Shown here: piece after piece, positions 33,260 through 40,793 of the stretch
Layout: the number at the start of each line of letters is the position of its first letter
Position numbering within the stretch: the first letter of the stretch is position 1
Source of the DNA: an uncultured Oscillibacter sp.
Lineage (GTDB): Bacteria; Bacillota; Clostridia; Oscillospirales; Oscillospiraceae
Assembly: GCA_910577405.1 (NCBI GenBank)
Contig: CAJTMG010000025.1
Location: 1-42,478 of the forward strand
Reading direction: 5' to 3'
Length of the DNA stretch: 42,478 nt
Made by a program: the position numbers and the translations under genes
Notes under the pieces: model-generated
Seen by the model: the letters and a program-made list of their open reading frames with translations, nothing else
What the model was told of the DNA's origin: nothing
Database searches by the model: none

Positions 33260-34384
33260 TCAGCGCATGGACTGATACATTTTGTTCAGGATCTCGTCGG
33301 TGATTTCAACGGGATTGTTCAGCATATTGGGGTGATGGCTGGTCTTCACAAGCTCGGCCACCTGCTCGTCAGTGAGGTTGAATTCCTTCAGATCCGTCCG
33401 CAGGCCCAGATCCTTTTTCAGATCGGCAATCGCGTCAGCCATGTCGTACATATCCTTGAATCCCAGCTCCTGCGCAAACTTGTGAATCCGTCCGTCCTTG
33501 GGCTCGGCGTCAGCGTTGACACGGGCGAAATAGTCCAGAGTCAGGCCGCAGGCTTCGCCATGAGGGATATGGAAGAGATTGGTCAGAGGGAAGGAGCAGG
33601 CGTGGGAGCTGGTGGTCTTGGGCAGAGTGAACGCCAGGCCCGCAATCACAGACGCTTCCGCCATTTTTGCCCGCGCCTCTTTATTTTCCGGCTCTTTGCA
33701 GGCGGTACGGAGATACTGGAATACAATCTTGCTTGCATGAAGGGCCAGAGCGTCGCAGATCGGCTGATGCCCGCGGCTCCAGAAGCCCTCCACAGCATGG
33801 CAGAGAACGTCGATGCCGGTGCTGGCCGTCATATAGGGAGGCAGGGTGTAAGTCAGTTCCGGGTCCACCAGAGCCAGGGCAGGATAGAAGCCGTTGGACA
33901 CGATGGGGCCTTTTTTGCCAAGCTCGTGGTCGCTGAGGACGGAAACGCAGGTGACCTCGCTGCCAGTGCCCGCCGTGGTGGGGATGGCAATCAGGGGCAG
34001 ATGCTTCTGGGGCATAGGCGCGCCGGTTCCGTGGTACTTCCGGATGGAATCAGTCGTGAAGCAGATGGAACCAGCGGCTTTGGCACAGTCCAGCGCACTG
34101 CCGCCGCCTAGGGCCACCAGGAAGTCAATGTTTTCCTCACGGATTTTCTTCGCGCAGGCGTCCACTTCCACGGTCTCCGGGTTAGGGGAGACTTCGCTGT
34201 AAATCCCCGCCAGAACGCCCTCGCTGGAAGCTACGATCTTATCCGCAAGGCCGCTTTTCATAAAGAACGGGTCGCTTACCAGCAGGCCCCGCTTGCAGCC
34301 AAGGCTCTCGGCGGCGGCTTTCAGTTCGCCCACGACGCCCTCGCCGAAACGGATGGTTACCGGCTGTAAATATTCCCAGGTCAT
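33260..34384 (-). CDS. Iron-containing alcohol dehydrogenase, probable sulfoacetaldehyde reductase
   Basis: A 374-residue group III alcohol dehydrogenase. Seen: NAD-binding 'ALGGGSALDCAKA' at 91-103, 'PTTAGTGSEVT' at 135-145, and the four iron ligands Asp192, His196 ('GIDVLCHAVEG'), His261 ('SHACSFPL') and His275 ('HIPHGEACG'). In sulfo-TK clusters (SqwF) and in taurine-degrading Bilophila (SarD), proteins of this family reduce sulfoacetaldehyde to isethionate with NADH. The position next to the transketolase genes supports the same role. It is distinct from the GldA-like enzyme downstream. Other small aldehydes remain possible. Start ATG follows GGGAGGCGG; 14 bases separate it from the transketolase gene. 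Confidence 0.88.
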   Translation of the reverse strand: MTWEYLQPVTIRFGEGVVGELKAAAESLGCKRGLLVSDPFFMKSGLADKIVASSEGVLAGIYSEVSPNPETVEVDACAKKIREENIDFLVALGGGSALDCAKAAGSICFTTDSIRKYHGTGAPMPQKHLPLIAIPTTAGTGSEVTCVSVLSDHELGKKGPIVSNGFYPALALVDPELTYTLPPYMTASTGIDVLCHAVEGFWSRGHQPICDALALHASKIVFQYLRTACKEPENKEARAKMAEASVIAGLAFTLPKTTSSHACSFPLTNLFHIPHGEACGLTLDYFARVNADAEPKDGRIHKFAQELGFKDMYDMADAIADLKKDLGLRTDLKEFNLTDEQVAELVKTSHHPNMLNNPVEITDEILNKMYQSMR

Positions 34385-34398
34385 TGCTGCCGCCTCCC

Positions 34399-35367
34399 TT
34401 ACGCTTTCCGGGCAATGGCCTTCTTGACCTTTGCCGTGATTTCGTCTGCCGTCAGCTTGAAGCGCTCCGCCAGATAGGGTACCGGTCCCACTTCACCGAA
34501 CTCGTCCTGCACGCCTACCATCTCCACAACGGCGGGGCAGTTCAGGGCCAAAGCGGACGCCACGGCGGAACCAAGGCCGTTCTTCACATTGTGATTTTCG
34601 GCGGTGACAATGGCTCCGGTCTCTTTTGCGGCAGCGAGAACCGCGTCCACGTCCAGAGGCTTCAGGCACCACATATCCAGCACTCGTGCGGAGATGCCTT
34701 CAGCGGCCAGGGCGTCGGCGGCTTTCAGGGCCTCGGCCACCAGATAGCCCATGGCGATGATGGTCACGTCCTTGCCGTCCCGCAGCAGGTTCGCCTTGCC
34801 AATGGTGAAATCCGTCTCCTCGTCGTAGATCACCGGCGCGCCCTTCCGATGCAGGCGCATATACCAGCAGCCGTAGGTCTCTTTCGCCAGACGGGTGACT
34901 TTGGCGATGGACACCAGGTCGCAGGGTTCCACAACGGTCATTTCCGGAATGGTGCTCATAATGCCCAGATCCTCAAAAGGCATATGGGTGCCGCCGTTGA
35001 GAGCCGCGGTGATGCCGGGGTCAGAACCGACGACCTTGACGTTCTGCTTTGCGTAAGCGCAGGACATAAAGATCTGATCGCAGGCCCGCCGTGCTGCGAA
35101 AGGCCCAAAAGTATGGGTGAAGGGAATAAAGCCCCTGGAAGAAAGACCCGCGGCCGTGCCGATCATATTGGCTTCCTGGACGCCGCAGTCAAACGTCCGC
35201 TCGGGATACGCGGCGCCGAACGGCTTGGTGCCCGCCGCGTTCATCAGGTCCGCGTCCAGGACCACGACCTTTTCGTCTTCTGCCGCCATAGCCAGAAGGA
35301 TGTCACAGAATTCCTTCCGGAGTTCCTTGCTGCTGACCTCGTGATGGTCCGCCACTTTTACGCTCAT
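34399..35367 (-). CDS. Transketolase C-terminal subunit, probable sulfofructose transketolase
   Basis: A 322-residue protein with the pyrimidine-binding and C-terminal domains of a split transketolase. Seen: 'DCGVQEANMIGTAAGLSSRGF' region (quoted by its ends; the Glu that activates the thiamine ring), 'FTHTFGPFAARRACDQI', 'GGTHMPFEDLGIM' with the conserved His, and a C-terminal 'VTAENHNVKNGLGSAVA'. The stretch 'DADLMNAAGT' replaces the common 'DADLS-x-ST' in which a Ser helps hold the substrate phosphate, so the pocket looks altered. With the next gene upstream it forms one enzyme. In the sulfo-TK pathway such a pair (SqwGH) cuts sulfofructose and sulfoerythrulose. Housekeeping transketolase is the alternative, but the gene context argues against it. 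Confidence 0.9.
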   Translation of the reverse strand: MSVKVADHHEVSSKELRKEFCDILLAMAAEDEKVVVLDADLMNAAGTKPFGAAYPERTFDCGVQEANMIGTAAGLSSRGFIPFTHTFGPFAARRACDQIFMSCAYAKQNVKVVGSDPGITAALNGGTHMPFEDLGIMSTIPEMTVVEPCDLVSIAKVTRLAKETYGCWYMRLHRKGAPVIYDEETDFTIGKANLLRDGKDVTIIAMGYLVAEALKAADALAAEGISARVLDMWCLKPLDVDAVLAAAKETGAIVTAENHNVKNGLGSAVASALALNCPAVVEMVGVQDEFGEVGPVPYLAERFKLTADEITAKVKKAIARKA

Positions 35368-35443
35368 GCCATTTTCCTCCTAATTTCAACGCGCGCTTTT
35401 CGTCTCATCAAAAAAGCGGCTGTATCGTAATTCTGCCGGACCA

Positions 35444-36259
35444 TCAGGCCAGCTCTGCCAGGGCCTCTTCCACCATCTCTTTGTTTACGGGCATATTGTG
35501 GGAACCCAGGGAACCTTCAATCTTGCTGTAGCCCTTGCCCTTGACGGTGTTCAGGACAATCACGGAGGGGCGGTCCTTTTCAGCCTTGGCCTTGGCAATT
35601 GCGGCGGCGATCTGTTCCACGTCGTTGCCGTCTTCCACGTTCTGGGCGTGCCAGCCGAAGCTCTCGAACTTCTTCGCCACGTCGCCCAGCGCGCAGAGGG
35701 CCTCGGGGGTATTGTCGATCTGTGCCTTGTTGTAGTCCACGAAAGCAATCAGATGGCTGAGCTTCTTCGCGGCAGCAAACAGAGCGGCCTCCCAGACCTG
35801 GCCTTCTTCGATCTCGCCGTCGCCCAAAATCAGGTAAGTATCATTCTCATAACCCTTCAGCCGGTTGGCGCAGGCAATGCCCATAGCGGAGCTGGCGCCC
35901 TGGCCCAGAGAACCGGTGGTCATATCAATGCCGGGGGTGCGGTTCATATCGCAGTGGCTGGGGAGCCGGGTGCCGGGCTTGTTCAGGGTATCCAGCATCT
36001 CCATGGGGAAGTAGCCCTTCAGGGCCAAAGTGGCGTAGACAGCGGGACCGGCGTGGCCCTTGGAAACCACCAGCATATCCCGGTCATCCTTCTTGGGGTC
36101 CTTGGGGTCGATGTTCATCTCGCCGCTGTACAGCACGGCCAGCACGTCCACGATGGACAGCGCGCCGCCGATATGACCTACGCCCAAATTGCCGATGCAC
36201 TTGATGGTCTCCCGGCGAATCTCCTTGGCGAACGCCTTTACTTCATTCACATTCTGCAT
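35444..36259 (-). CDS. Transketolase N-terminal subunit, probable sulfofructose transketolase
   Basis: A 271-residue protein with the diphosphate-binding domain of a split transketolase. Seen: 'GVGHIGGALSIVDVLAVLY' near 27-45, 'SKGHAGPAVYATLA', 'GSLGQGASSAMGIACANRL' and the thiamine diphosphate motif 'GDGEIEEGQVWEAALFAA' running to 'DYNKAQIDN' (G-D-G and N-x-x-Q). It needs the C-terminal subunit encoded 76 bases downstream. The two subunits sit between the RpiB-like gene and the iron dehydrogenase gene, the layout expected if C2 units are taken from sulfonated ketoses and put on glyceraldehyde-3-phosphate to make xylulose-5-phosphate. Start ATG follows GGAGGG. Confidence 0.92.
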   Translation of the reverse strand: MQNVNEVKAFAKEIRRETIKCIGNLGVGHIGGALSIVDVLAVLYSGEMNIDPKDPKKDDRDMLVVSKGHAGPAVYATLALKGYFPMEMLDTLNKPGTRLPSHCDMNRTPGIDMTTGSLGQGASSAMGIACANRLKGYENDTYLILGDGEIEEGQVWEAALFAAAKKLSHLIAFVDYNKAQIDNTPEALCALGDVAKKFESFGWHAQNVEDGNDVEQIAAAIAKAKAEKDRPSVIVLNTVKGKGYSKIEGSLGSHNMPVNKEMVEEALAELA

Positions 36260-36286
36260 ATCTGTTCCCTCCTTGACAGATTTGGC

Positions 36287-36760
36287 TCAGCCGTAGATTT
36301 CCTCTTCAATGGTCTTGACCTTCTCGCGGGCGCCCTTCAAAAATTCCTGACGCCACTCCTCCAGACCCTGGGTGAACGCGGTGGACAGGAACACATCAGC
36401 CATCTCGCAGCCCACTTCCGGAGCGATTTTCCAGCCGCCCATGGTCATCACGTTGGCGTCGTTGATAGCGCGGCACATCCGGGCGTCATAGATATCGTTG
36501 CAGACCACCGCGTAAACGCCCTGATACTTATTGGCCACAATTTCCATACCCGCGCCGGTGCCGCAGACCAGAATGCCCTTTTCGAACTCGCCGCTCTGCA
36601 CCCGGGGGGCCAGCGCCTTCGCCGTCACAAAGAAGGGCTTTACGTTGTCCAGGTCCAGCGTGCCGCAGTCTTCGACCTCGTGACCCTTCTCCATCAGATG
36701 GGCCTTGATCGCTTCCTTCAGCGGGAAACCGGATTTGTCAGAACCAATAATAACCTTCAT
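36287..36760 (-). CDS. RpiB-like sugar isomerase, probable 4-deoxy-4-sulfoerythrose isomerase
   Basis: A 157-residue LacAB/RpiB-family isomerase. Seen: 'IGSDKSGFPLK' at 5-15, catalytic Cys66 and Thr68 in 'LVCGTGAGM', and 'NDANVMTMGG'. Compared with E. coli RpiB as I remember it, the ring-opening His99 is Ile99, the phosphate-contacting His10 is Lys9, Arg110 is Trp110 and Arg133 is Leu133, while Arg137 is kept. The cysteine base is intact, so it should still isomerise, but ribose-5-phosphate is an unlikely substrate. A C4 sugar with a sulfonate on C4 cannot form a furanose ring, which agrees with losing His99. It fits the SqwI step. It is the first gene of the operon, with GAGGTG upstream of ATG 36760. 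Confidence 0.87.
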   Translation of the reverse strand: MKVIIGSDKSGFPLKEAIKAHLMEKGHEVEDCGTLDLDNVKPFFVTAKALAPRVQSGEFEKGILVCGTGAGMEIVANKYQGVYAVVCNDIYDARMCRAINDANVMTMGGWKIAPEVGCEMADVFLSTAFTQGLEEWRQEFLKGAREKVKTIEEEIYG

Positions 36761-36823
36761 ATTTTACACCTCATATTCTGTTAATTCTCATAGGTGAGAC
36801 CACTTTTTTCCCTCTCGAACGAA

Positions 36824-36840
36824 AATTAACTAAGTTAATT
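36824..36840. promoter_or_regulatory. Palindromic operator-like box 1
   Basis: AATTAACT-A-AGTTAATT is a perfect 8+1+8 palindrome. It lies just downstream of the -10 box of the minus-strand operon promoter, over the expected transcription start, a typical repressor position. A similar box lies near the regulator promoter. A further TTAATT half-site is at 36781-36786. Confidence 0.7.
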
Positions 36841-36842
36841 AA

Positions 36843-36871
36843 ATACTAAGGCCAAACGTCCCAAAAGTCAA
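36843..36871 (-). promoter_or_regulatory. Promoter of the sulfoquinovose operon
   Basis: On the minus strand TTGACT (36871-36866), 17-bp spacer and TAGTAT (36848-36843). It lies 82 bp upstream of the RpiB-like start codon and directly abuts the palindromic box. Confidence 0.78.
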
Positions 36872-36953
36872 CCCGCGATATTACATGATATTCACGCCAG
36901 TTTTTTGGTGATTTCTCACAAAGGGCATTTGGGGAATTCATAGCAAAAAGGTC

Positions 36954-36982
36954 TTGTAAGTTTTCAAGCGATTGGGTATAAT
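36954..36982 (+). promoter_or_regulatory. Promoter of the ROK regulator gene
   Basis: TTGTAA (36954-36959), 17-bp spacer, TATAAT (36977-36982), followed after 18 bases by the second operator-like box and then the ROK gene. The -10 box is a perfect match. Confidence 0.78.
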
Positions 36983-37000
36983 CTTAACAGAGTTTTACAT

Positions 37001-37017
37001 AATTAACTTTACTAATA
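37001..37017. promoter_or_regulatory. Operator-like box 2
   Basis: AATTAACTTTACTAATA agrees with box 1 at 12 of 17 positions, including the whole first half-site AATTAACT and the TAAT of the second half. It lies downstream of the regulator promoter, which suggests that the ROK protein also controls its own gene. Confidence 0.55.
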
Positions 37018-37095
37018 TAGGGATCGTTCAGATTGATATCAAAAGAGGCTGTGTTCTTGTTTCAAAAATACGGAACCATTGGAAAGGAGATTGAC

Positions 37096-38325
37096 ATGAA
37101 AACGTCGATGGTGCTGCGGCCCGGGTCGGCGGCTTTGAGCAACCGCGCTCTGACACTGCGTCTGCTGTTTTCCCACGGGGCGCTTTCCAGAACGGACATC
37201 GCAGATTCGCTGGAGATCACTACCGCTGCGGTAACGTCCATTGTAGGAGAACTTCTGGAGGAAGGGCTGGTGGTGCAGCAGGCGGCGCCGGAGAATCAGA
37301 ATCAGGTAGGACGGCGGCGGCTGCCACTGGCGATCAATTATGACTGGAGGTACATTCTGGCGATTGACATCCATTCATACTATGTCAATATTGCTGTGAC
37401 CAATATGCGTGGCCGGGTGCTGGCGGAAAAATCCCTGACCCCTGCCGGAGACACACCGGAAGCCCTCTGCGGCGGCATTGCGGCGGAGTGCCTGAAGCTG
37501 ATGGAGGAAACCCAGATGCCGCCGGAGAAGGTCCTGGGGGCGGGGGTGACCGTCATCGGACCCATCAACCAGGTGGACGGAATCGCGCTGCATCTGTTCC
37601 GCCTGTTTGACGAGCCGTTTCCCATCCGGCGTTATTTTGAGGAGGCGTTTCCCTTCCCGGTGGCGGTGGAGAATAACGTCTGCGCCATTCTGCTCAGCGA
37701 GCTTCGGTTCACGGATATCACCGAGGAGGCCCATAATATCCTGATGCTGAAATGGGGGCCGGGAGTAGGTTCCGCGGTGGCGATCCACGACCATATTTAT
37801 AAGGGGTATAATTATCAGTCCCCAGAGATCGGACACAACCGGGTTTCCGAAAAGGACGGCCTGCGGTGCAACTGCGGTCAGATCGGGTGCCTGGAGCCTA
37901 CCGTTTCCGCCGACGCCATTGTGCAGTTTATCAATGAGAAAATTGCCTCCTATCCCGCCGGAGGACTGGCAGCGCTGGCAAACCGCATTGGACCGCCGTC
38001 AAGGAAAAACCTTTCCCAGTATCTGCGGTCAGACTCCGAAACGCTCTGGGATTTTATGGCGGACCGGAGCTATGCCTTGGCCTCCGTCACCAGCAACGCT
38101 CTGCATATTCTCTCCCCGGATAAGCTGGTCTTGATGGGGGACCTCTTTGAGCTGGAAGCCGTAACCACTCTCTTTGAGCAGCAGCTTTACACCATCAATC
38201 CGCGTCTTCAGCCGGGTCTCTGCGTCCGTGCAAGGGCGTCGGCGGGAAAGAAGTTCATCGGCGCGGCGGCCATTGTGGTGGAGCAGGTGCTGCTTCCCAG
38301 AAGGGACCTCCGGACGCCCCATTGA
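37096..38325 (+). CDS. ROK-family transcriptional regulator of the sulfoquinovose operon
   Basis: A 409-residue sugar-responsive regulator of the NagC/XylR type. Seen: an N-terminal winged helix-turn-helix at about 14-70 ('LSRTDIADSLEITTAAVTSIV', ends quoted), then a ROK domain with His247 in 'PEIGHNRV' and the zinc-type cluster Cys258, Cys260, Cys265 in 'CNCGQIGCLEP'. Such proteins usually repress until a sugar binds. ATG 37096 is chosen because AAAGGAGA precedes it and it leaves a normal ROK N-terminus; reading from 37033 adds 21 residues without a ribosome site. It is divergent from the operon and the shared region carries two similar boxes, so it is the likely repressor; sulfoquinovose or sulfofructose is the inferred inducer. 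Confidence 0.9.
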   Translation: MKTSMVLRPGSAALSNRALTLRLLFSHGALSRTDIADSLEITTAAVTSIVGELLEEGLVVQQAAPENQNQVGRRRLPLAINYDWRYILAIDIHSYYVNIAVTNMRGRVLAEKSLTPAGDTPEALCGGIAAECLKLMEETQMPPEKVLGAGVTVIGPINQVDGIALHLFRLFDEPFPIRRYFEEAFPFPVAVENNVCAILLSELRFTDITEEAHNILMLKWGPGVGSAVAIHDHIYKGYNYQSPEIGHNRVSEKDGLRCNCGQIGCLEPTVSADAIVQFINEKIASYPAGGLAALANRIGPPSRKNLSQYLRSDSETLWDFMADRSYALASVTSNALHILSPDKLVLMGDLFELEAVTTLFEQQLYTINPRLQPGLCVRARASAGKKFIGAAAIVVEQVLLPRRDLRTPH

Positions 38326-38344
38326 ATTCGCCAATGGCAGCATA

Positions 38345-38397
38345 AAAAAAGCTGTCTTCTCCGAACCAGCGGCGACTGGAGGGGAAGCAGCTTTTTT
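38345..38397 (+). terminator. Terminator of the ROK regulator gene
   Basis: An A run and GCTG-x-CTTCTCC (38345-38362) pair with GGAGGGGAAGCAGC and a T run (38378-38397). The long symmetric stem ends in six T residues, 20 bases after the stop codon. Confidence 0.85.
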
Positions 38398-38457
38398 GCG
38401 TGGGACCGCGTATTGAAAAGAGGGAACCAGACAGGAACGTAAAGGAGGAACAAAGCG

Positions 38458-39576
38458 ATGGAATACGAGCTGACCGCCGTTGAACTACTGAACCGCTTAG
38501 GCTATCGGGAACCCACGGGAGCGGAATGGCTGAAGGGCTGGAAGCGGGGCCGCCGTCTCCCGGAGGTCTACGCGGAATTTCTGGAGCTGGCGGCAGACAA
38601 TCCGCTTTTTGGAACGTCGGACCTCTGGACAGGGAAGATGTCGCATGGGGTCTGCGTGCCGAGAACGTATTATGAGGAATTGCAGGAGGCGATAGAAGAC
38701 CGTAAAGACCGCTGGCCGAAGCGTCCCGGAAAATACGAGAAGGCCCTTTATGCCCTTTCGCAGCTTTCACCGGAGGATTGGCCGGAACAGGCGGAGGATT
38801 ACCTGATGATTGGGAGCGACTGCGCCGGAGGCATAGGGACATTCGGGATTCGGACGCGTGACCTGACGGAAGCGGACCCGCCGGTTTACTGGAAGAAGGA
38901 CTCAGGCAGTCTTACGGATTGGAAGCTGGAGAATGAAAGGCTGTCGGATTTCCTGCTGGGCGTGCTGACGGAAGCGCTGGCCTGCGTGGACTATCAGACG
39001 GCCGAAAGCGCGCTGGAAGAACGGGGCTGGCGGTATGAAGAATATTATGACGTAAAAAAAGAGGATTGGGTGGCAAGCAAGGCGGTTCTGAAACAATACG
39101 GCATCAATTATGGGAAACTGAAACGCTTTCGCGGAAACAGCGGGATGGTCTTCTGCTGCTGGGACGAAACCCGGAACGTCCTTTTTACTGGAGGCACGGA
39201 GGGCGGAGAACTGTCTCTGAGTGCGGTAAGCCGTAAGGAAGCAGAGAACATATTCCTGGACCTGGACAGTCTGGAATACCTGCTGGAAGAAGCCCGGCTC
39301 TGGGTAAAGGACAAGGAGCGCGCGGACGAAATCAGCAGCTATTACATTTATACCAAAACGCCCGTTCGGGAAGTCTGCCTGTCCGACGCCTGCTGTCTGG
39401 AAGACCTGCCGAAAGAAGGAGAAACCAGCCTTGAAACGCCAAAGGAAGGAATGCTGTATGCCCTGTGCAGCGGGAAATTCCTGCTGGAGACCGCAGAACG
39501 GACGCTGAAAAAGAATCCGAAAGCAGGTCCGGCAGAGCTTGCGGCAGCGCTGAACGAGGCCCTGGGCGACCGGTAG
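38458..39576 (+). CDS. SMI1/KNR4 (SUKH)-like protein
   Basis: A 372-residue cytoplasmic protein. The first 180 residues have the look of the SMI1/KNR4 or SUKH fold: 'LPEVYAEFLELAADNPLFG' at 34-52 (LP-x-x-Y-x-x-F-L pattern), then a region with 'YLMIGSDCAGG-GTFGIRT' that resembles the second family motif. The C-terminal half is unassigned. SUKH proteins are often immunity proteins against contact-dependent toxins, but many are of unknown use; no toxin gene is visible here. AGGAGG stands eight bases before the ATG. It ends six bases before the end of the DUF434 gene on the other strand. Confidence 0.7.
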   Translation: MEYELTAVELLNRLGYREPTGAEWLKGWKRGRRLPEVYAEFLELAADNPLFGTSDLWTGKMSHGVCVPRTYYEELQEAIEDRKDRWPKRPGKYEKALYALSQLSPEDWPEQAEDYLMIGSDCAGGIGTFGIRTRDLTEADPPVYWKKDSGSLTDWKLENERLSDFLLGVLTEALACVDYQTAESALEERGWRYEEYYDVKKEDWVASKAVLKQYGINYGKLKRFRGNSGMVFCCWDETRNVLFTGGTEGGELSLSAVSRKEAENIFLDLDSLEYLLEEARLWVKDKERADEISSYYIYTKTPVREVCLSDACCLEDLPKEGETSLETPKEGMLYALCSGKFLLETAERTLKKNPKAGPAELAAALNEALGDR

Positions 39577-39582
39577 GGCATA

Positions 39583-40287
39583 TCAGGTCAGAGGAGGGGC
39601 CAGGCGGAAGATCCAGGCGTCGGGAACGGCTTGGGCGATCAGGTCCCGATTGAGATTGTACCAGCTTTCACACTTGTCCAGAATGATGGCGTCGGTTGTA
39701 ACTACGTTCTTCATACGGGAGAGCTGGCCGTCCACGCCGGGATGCAGTTCCACCTGTACGCGGACGGCGTGTTCTGATTCCAGCAGCAGCGCCCGAAGCC
39801 GTCCGGAATTGGAAACCTGCCGGTCCAGAAAGAAGAGGGCCTCCCGAACACCCAGCGTGTCCAGGCGGTTCAGCAGCAGCTCCACAGCCCGCACGGTCTT
39901 GTCCACAATCCGGTAACTCCCACGCAGTCCGGCCAGATCCCGAATCGTCCCGTCCATGCCCTCCAGAAGCAGCGAACCTGATAAGGCGACTTCCAGGGTA
40001 ATGATGGTATTGAAGCCGTCCAGCACGAGGGACTCCGGCGGGGAGGCGAGCTGTTTTTCCTCCCGTGTTTTCAGGGCCTCCTGGGCAGAGACAATCCGGG
40101 CCAAGGCAAGCCGCTGGCGTTCGGAGAGCAAATGGTGGTTCCCGATAAACGTGGACGCGGTCTTGGTATCATACCCGCGATTCATCAGAAAGACGAGTTC
40201 CTGTGCGGCGGCGTTCAGCTTTTGCAGCGCTTTCGGGCCGAATTCCACTGCGTCCTTTGGTTCGTAGCCGCGTCTGACAATTTCCAT
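39583..40287 (-). CDS. DUF434-family protein
   Basis: A 234-residue cytoplasmic protein. The N-terminal 55 residues ('ALQKLNAAAQELVFLMNRGYDTKTASTFIGNHHLLSERQ' region, quoted by parts) match the DUF434 domain as I know it, and the rest carries conserved-looking 'DGFNTIITLEVALSG', 'FLDRQVSNSGRLRALL' and 'TTDAIILDKCESWYNL' blocks with several acidic residues, which resemble a PIN- or toprim-like acidic site. A nucleic-acid role is possible but not shown. Start ATG follows AGGAAAGGAAA. The small unknown gene 42 bases upstream may share its transcript. Confidence 0.75.
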   Translation of the reverse strand: MEIVRRGYEPKDAVEFGPKALQKLNAAAQELVFLMNRGYDTKTASTFIGNHHLLSERQRLALARIVSAQEALKTREEKQLASPPESLVLDGFNTIITLEVALSGSLLLEGMDGTIRDLAGLRGSYRIVDKTVRAVELLLNRLDTLGVREALFFLDRQVSNSGRLRALLLESEHAVRVQVELHPGVDGQLSRMKNVVTTDAIILDKCESWYNLNRDLIAQAVPDAWIFRLAPPLT

Positions 40288-40329
40288 AGCGTTTCTGTTT
40301 CCTTTCCTGAATTAAGATGCTGCCTGGTT

Positions 40330-40650
40330 TCAGGACAGTCTGCGACAGTAAATTTCCATCTCGCCCCTCGCCAGCAGTTCCTGAAGCACCTGCAAAATAA
40401 CTTCCTCCGACATCTCCGAAATCAGAATCATTTCCGACGCGCAGAAGTAAGTCCCATACAGACATTCCCCGGTCGACTGATTTTTCTTCCGCAGGGTTTC
40501 AATATTCCGGTATGTAAAAAAGGAAGCGCACCATTGGCTCCCATCGTCCAGCTCGAAGAGTACGTCCGAATTGCTGTCCAGCGGGTCCAGCGGCTCCTGC
40601 ACGGCCAGAAACTCATACCAGATTGATTGGATGGATTTTTGTCCTCCCAT
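40330..40650 (-). CDS. Small protein of unknown function
   Basis: A 106-residue soluble protein with a strand-rich first half ('DVLFELDDGSQWCASFFTYRNIETL', ends quoted) and a helical end ('SEEVILQVLQELLARGEMEI'). I do not recognise it. Similar small proteins are found singly in Clostridia without a known role. The start ATG at 40650 has GGGGGG eight bases upstream. It is read in the same direction as the DUF434 gene, 42 bases ahead of it, so the two may be one unit. Confidence 0.65.
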   Translation of the reverse strand: MGGQKSIQSIWYEFLAVQEPLDPLDSNSDVLFELDDGSQWCASFFTYRNIETLRKKNQSTGECLYGTYFCASEMILISEMSEEVILQVLQELLARGEMEIYCRRLS

Positions 40651-40731
40651 GGCACATCCCCCCGATTGAATTTATGATGTTATCCAGTCTATCACAGTTC
40701 CGGCAGCATTTCCACCACAATCAAGCGCGCC

Positions 40732-40760
40732 TTGACAAAACTGATACGAACGGATATACT
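40732..40760 (+). promoter_or_regulatory. Promoter of the lipase-like gene
   Basis: TTGACA (40732-40737), 17-bp spacer, TATACT (40755-40760), 33 bp before the start codon. The -35 box is a perfect match. Confidence 0.82.
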
Positions 40761-40793
40761 AAAGATTGACAAAGAACGAAAAGGGGCGGTTCT

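Noticed and set aside
30545..34111. A 1188-codon open frame on the plus strand, antisense to four sulfoquinovose genes
   Set aside because: It has no ribosome site, no recognisable domain, and lies opposite well-identified genes. It arises from the codon bias of a GC-rich genome. The same holds for the long frames at 1952-3328, 14244-16262 (minus), 26535-28121 and 22469-23872.
33260..36760. Reading the transketolase and RpiB genes as a plain pentose phosphate operon
   Set aside because: They share an operon with a clear sulfoquinovosidase and a sulfonate exporter, and the RpiB-like protein lacks the residues for ribose-5-phosphate.
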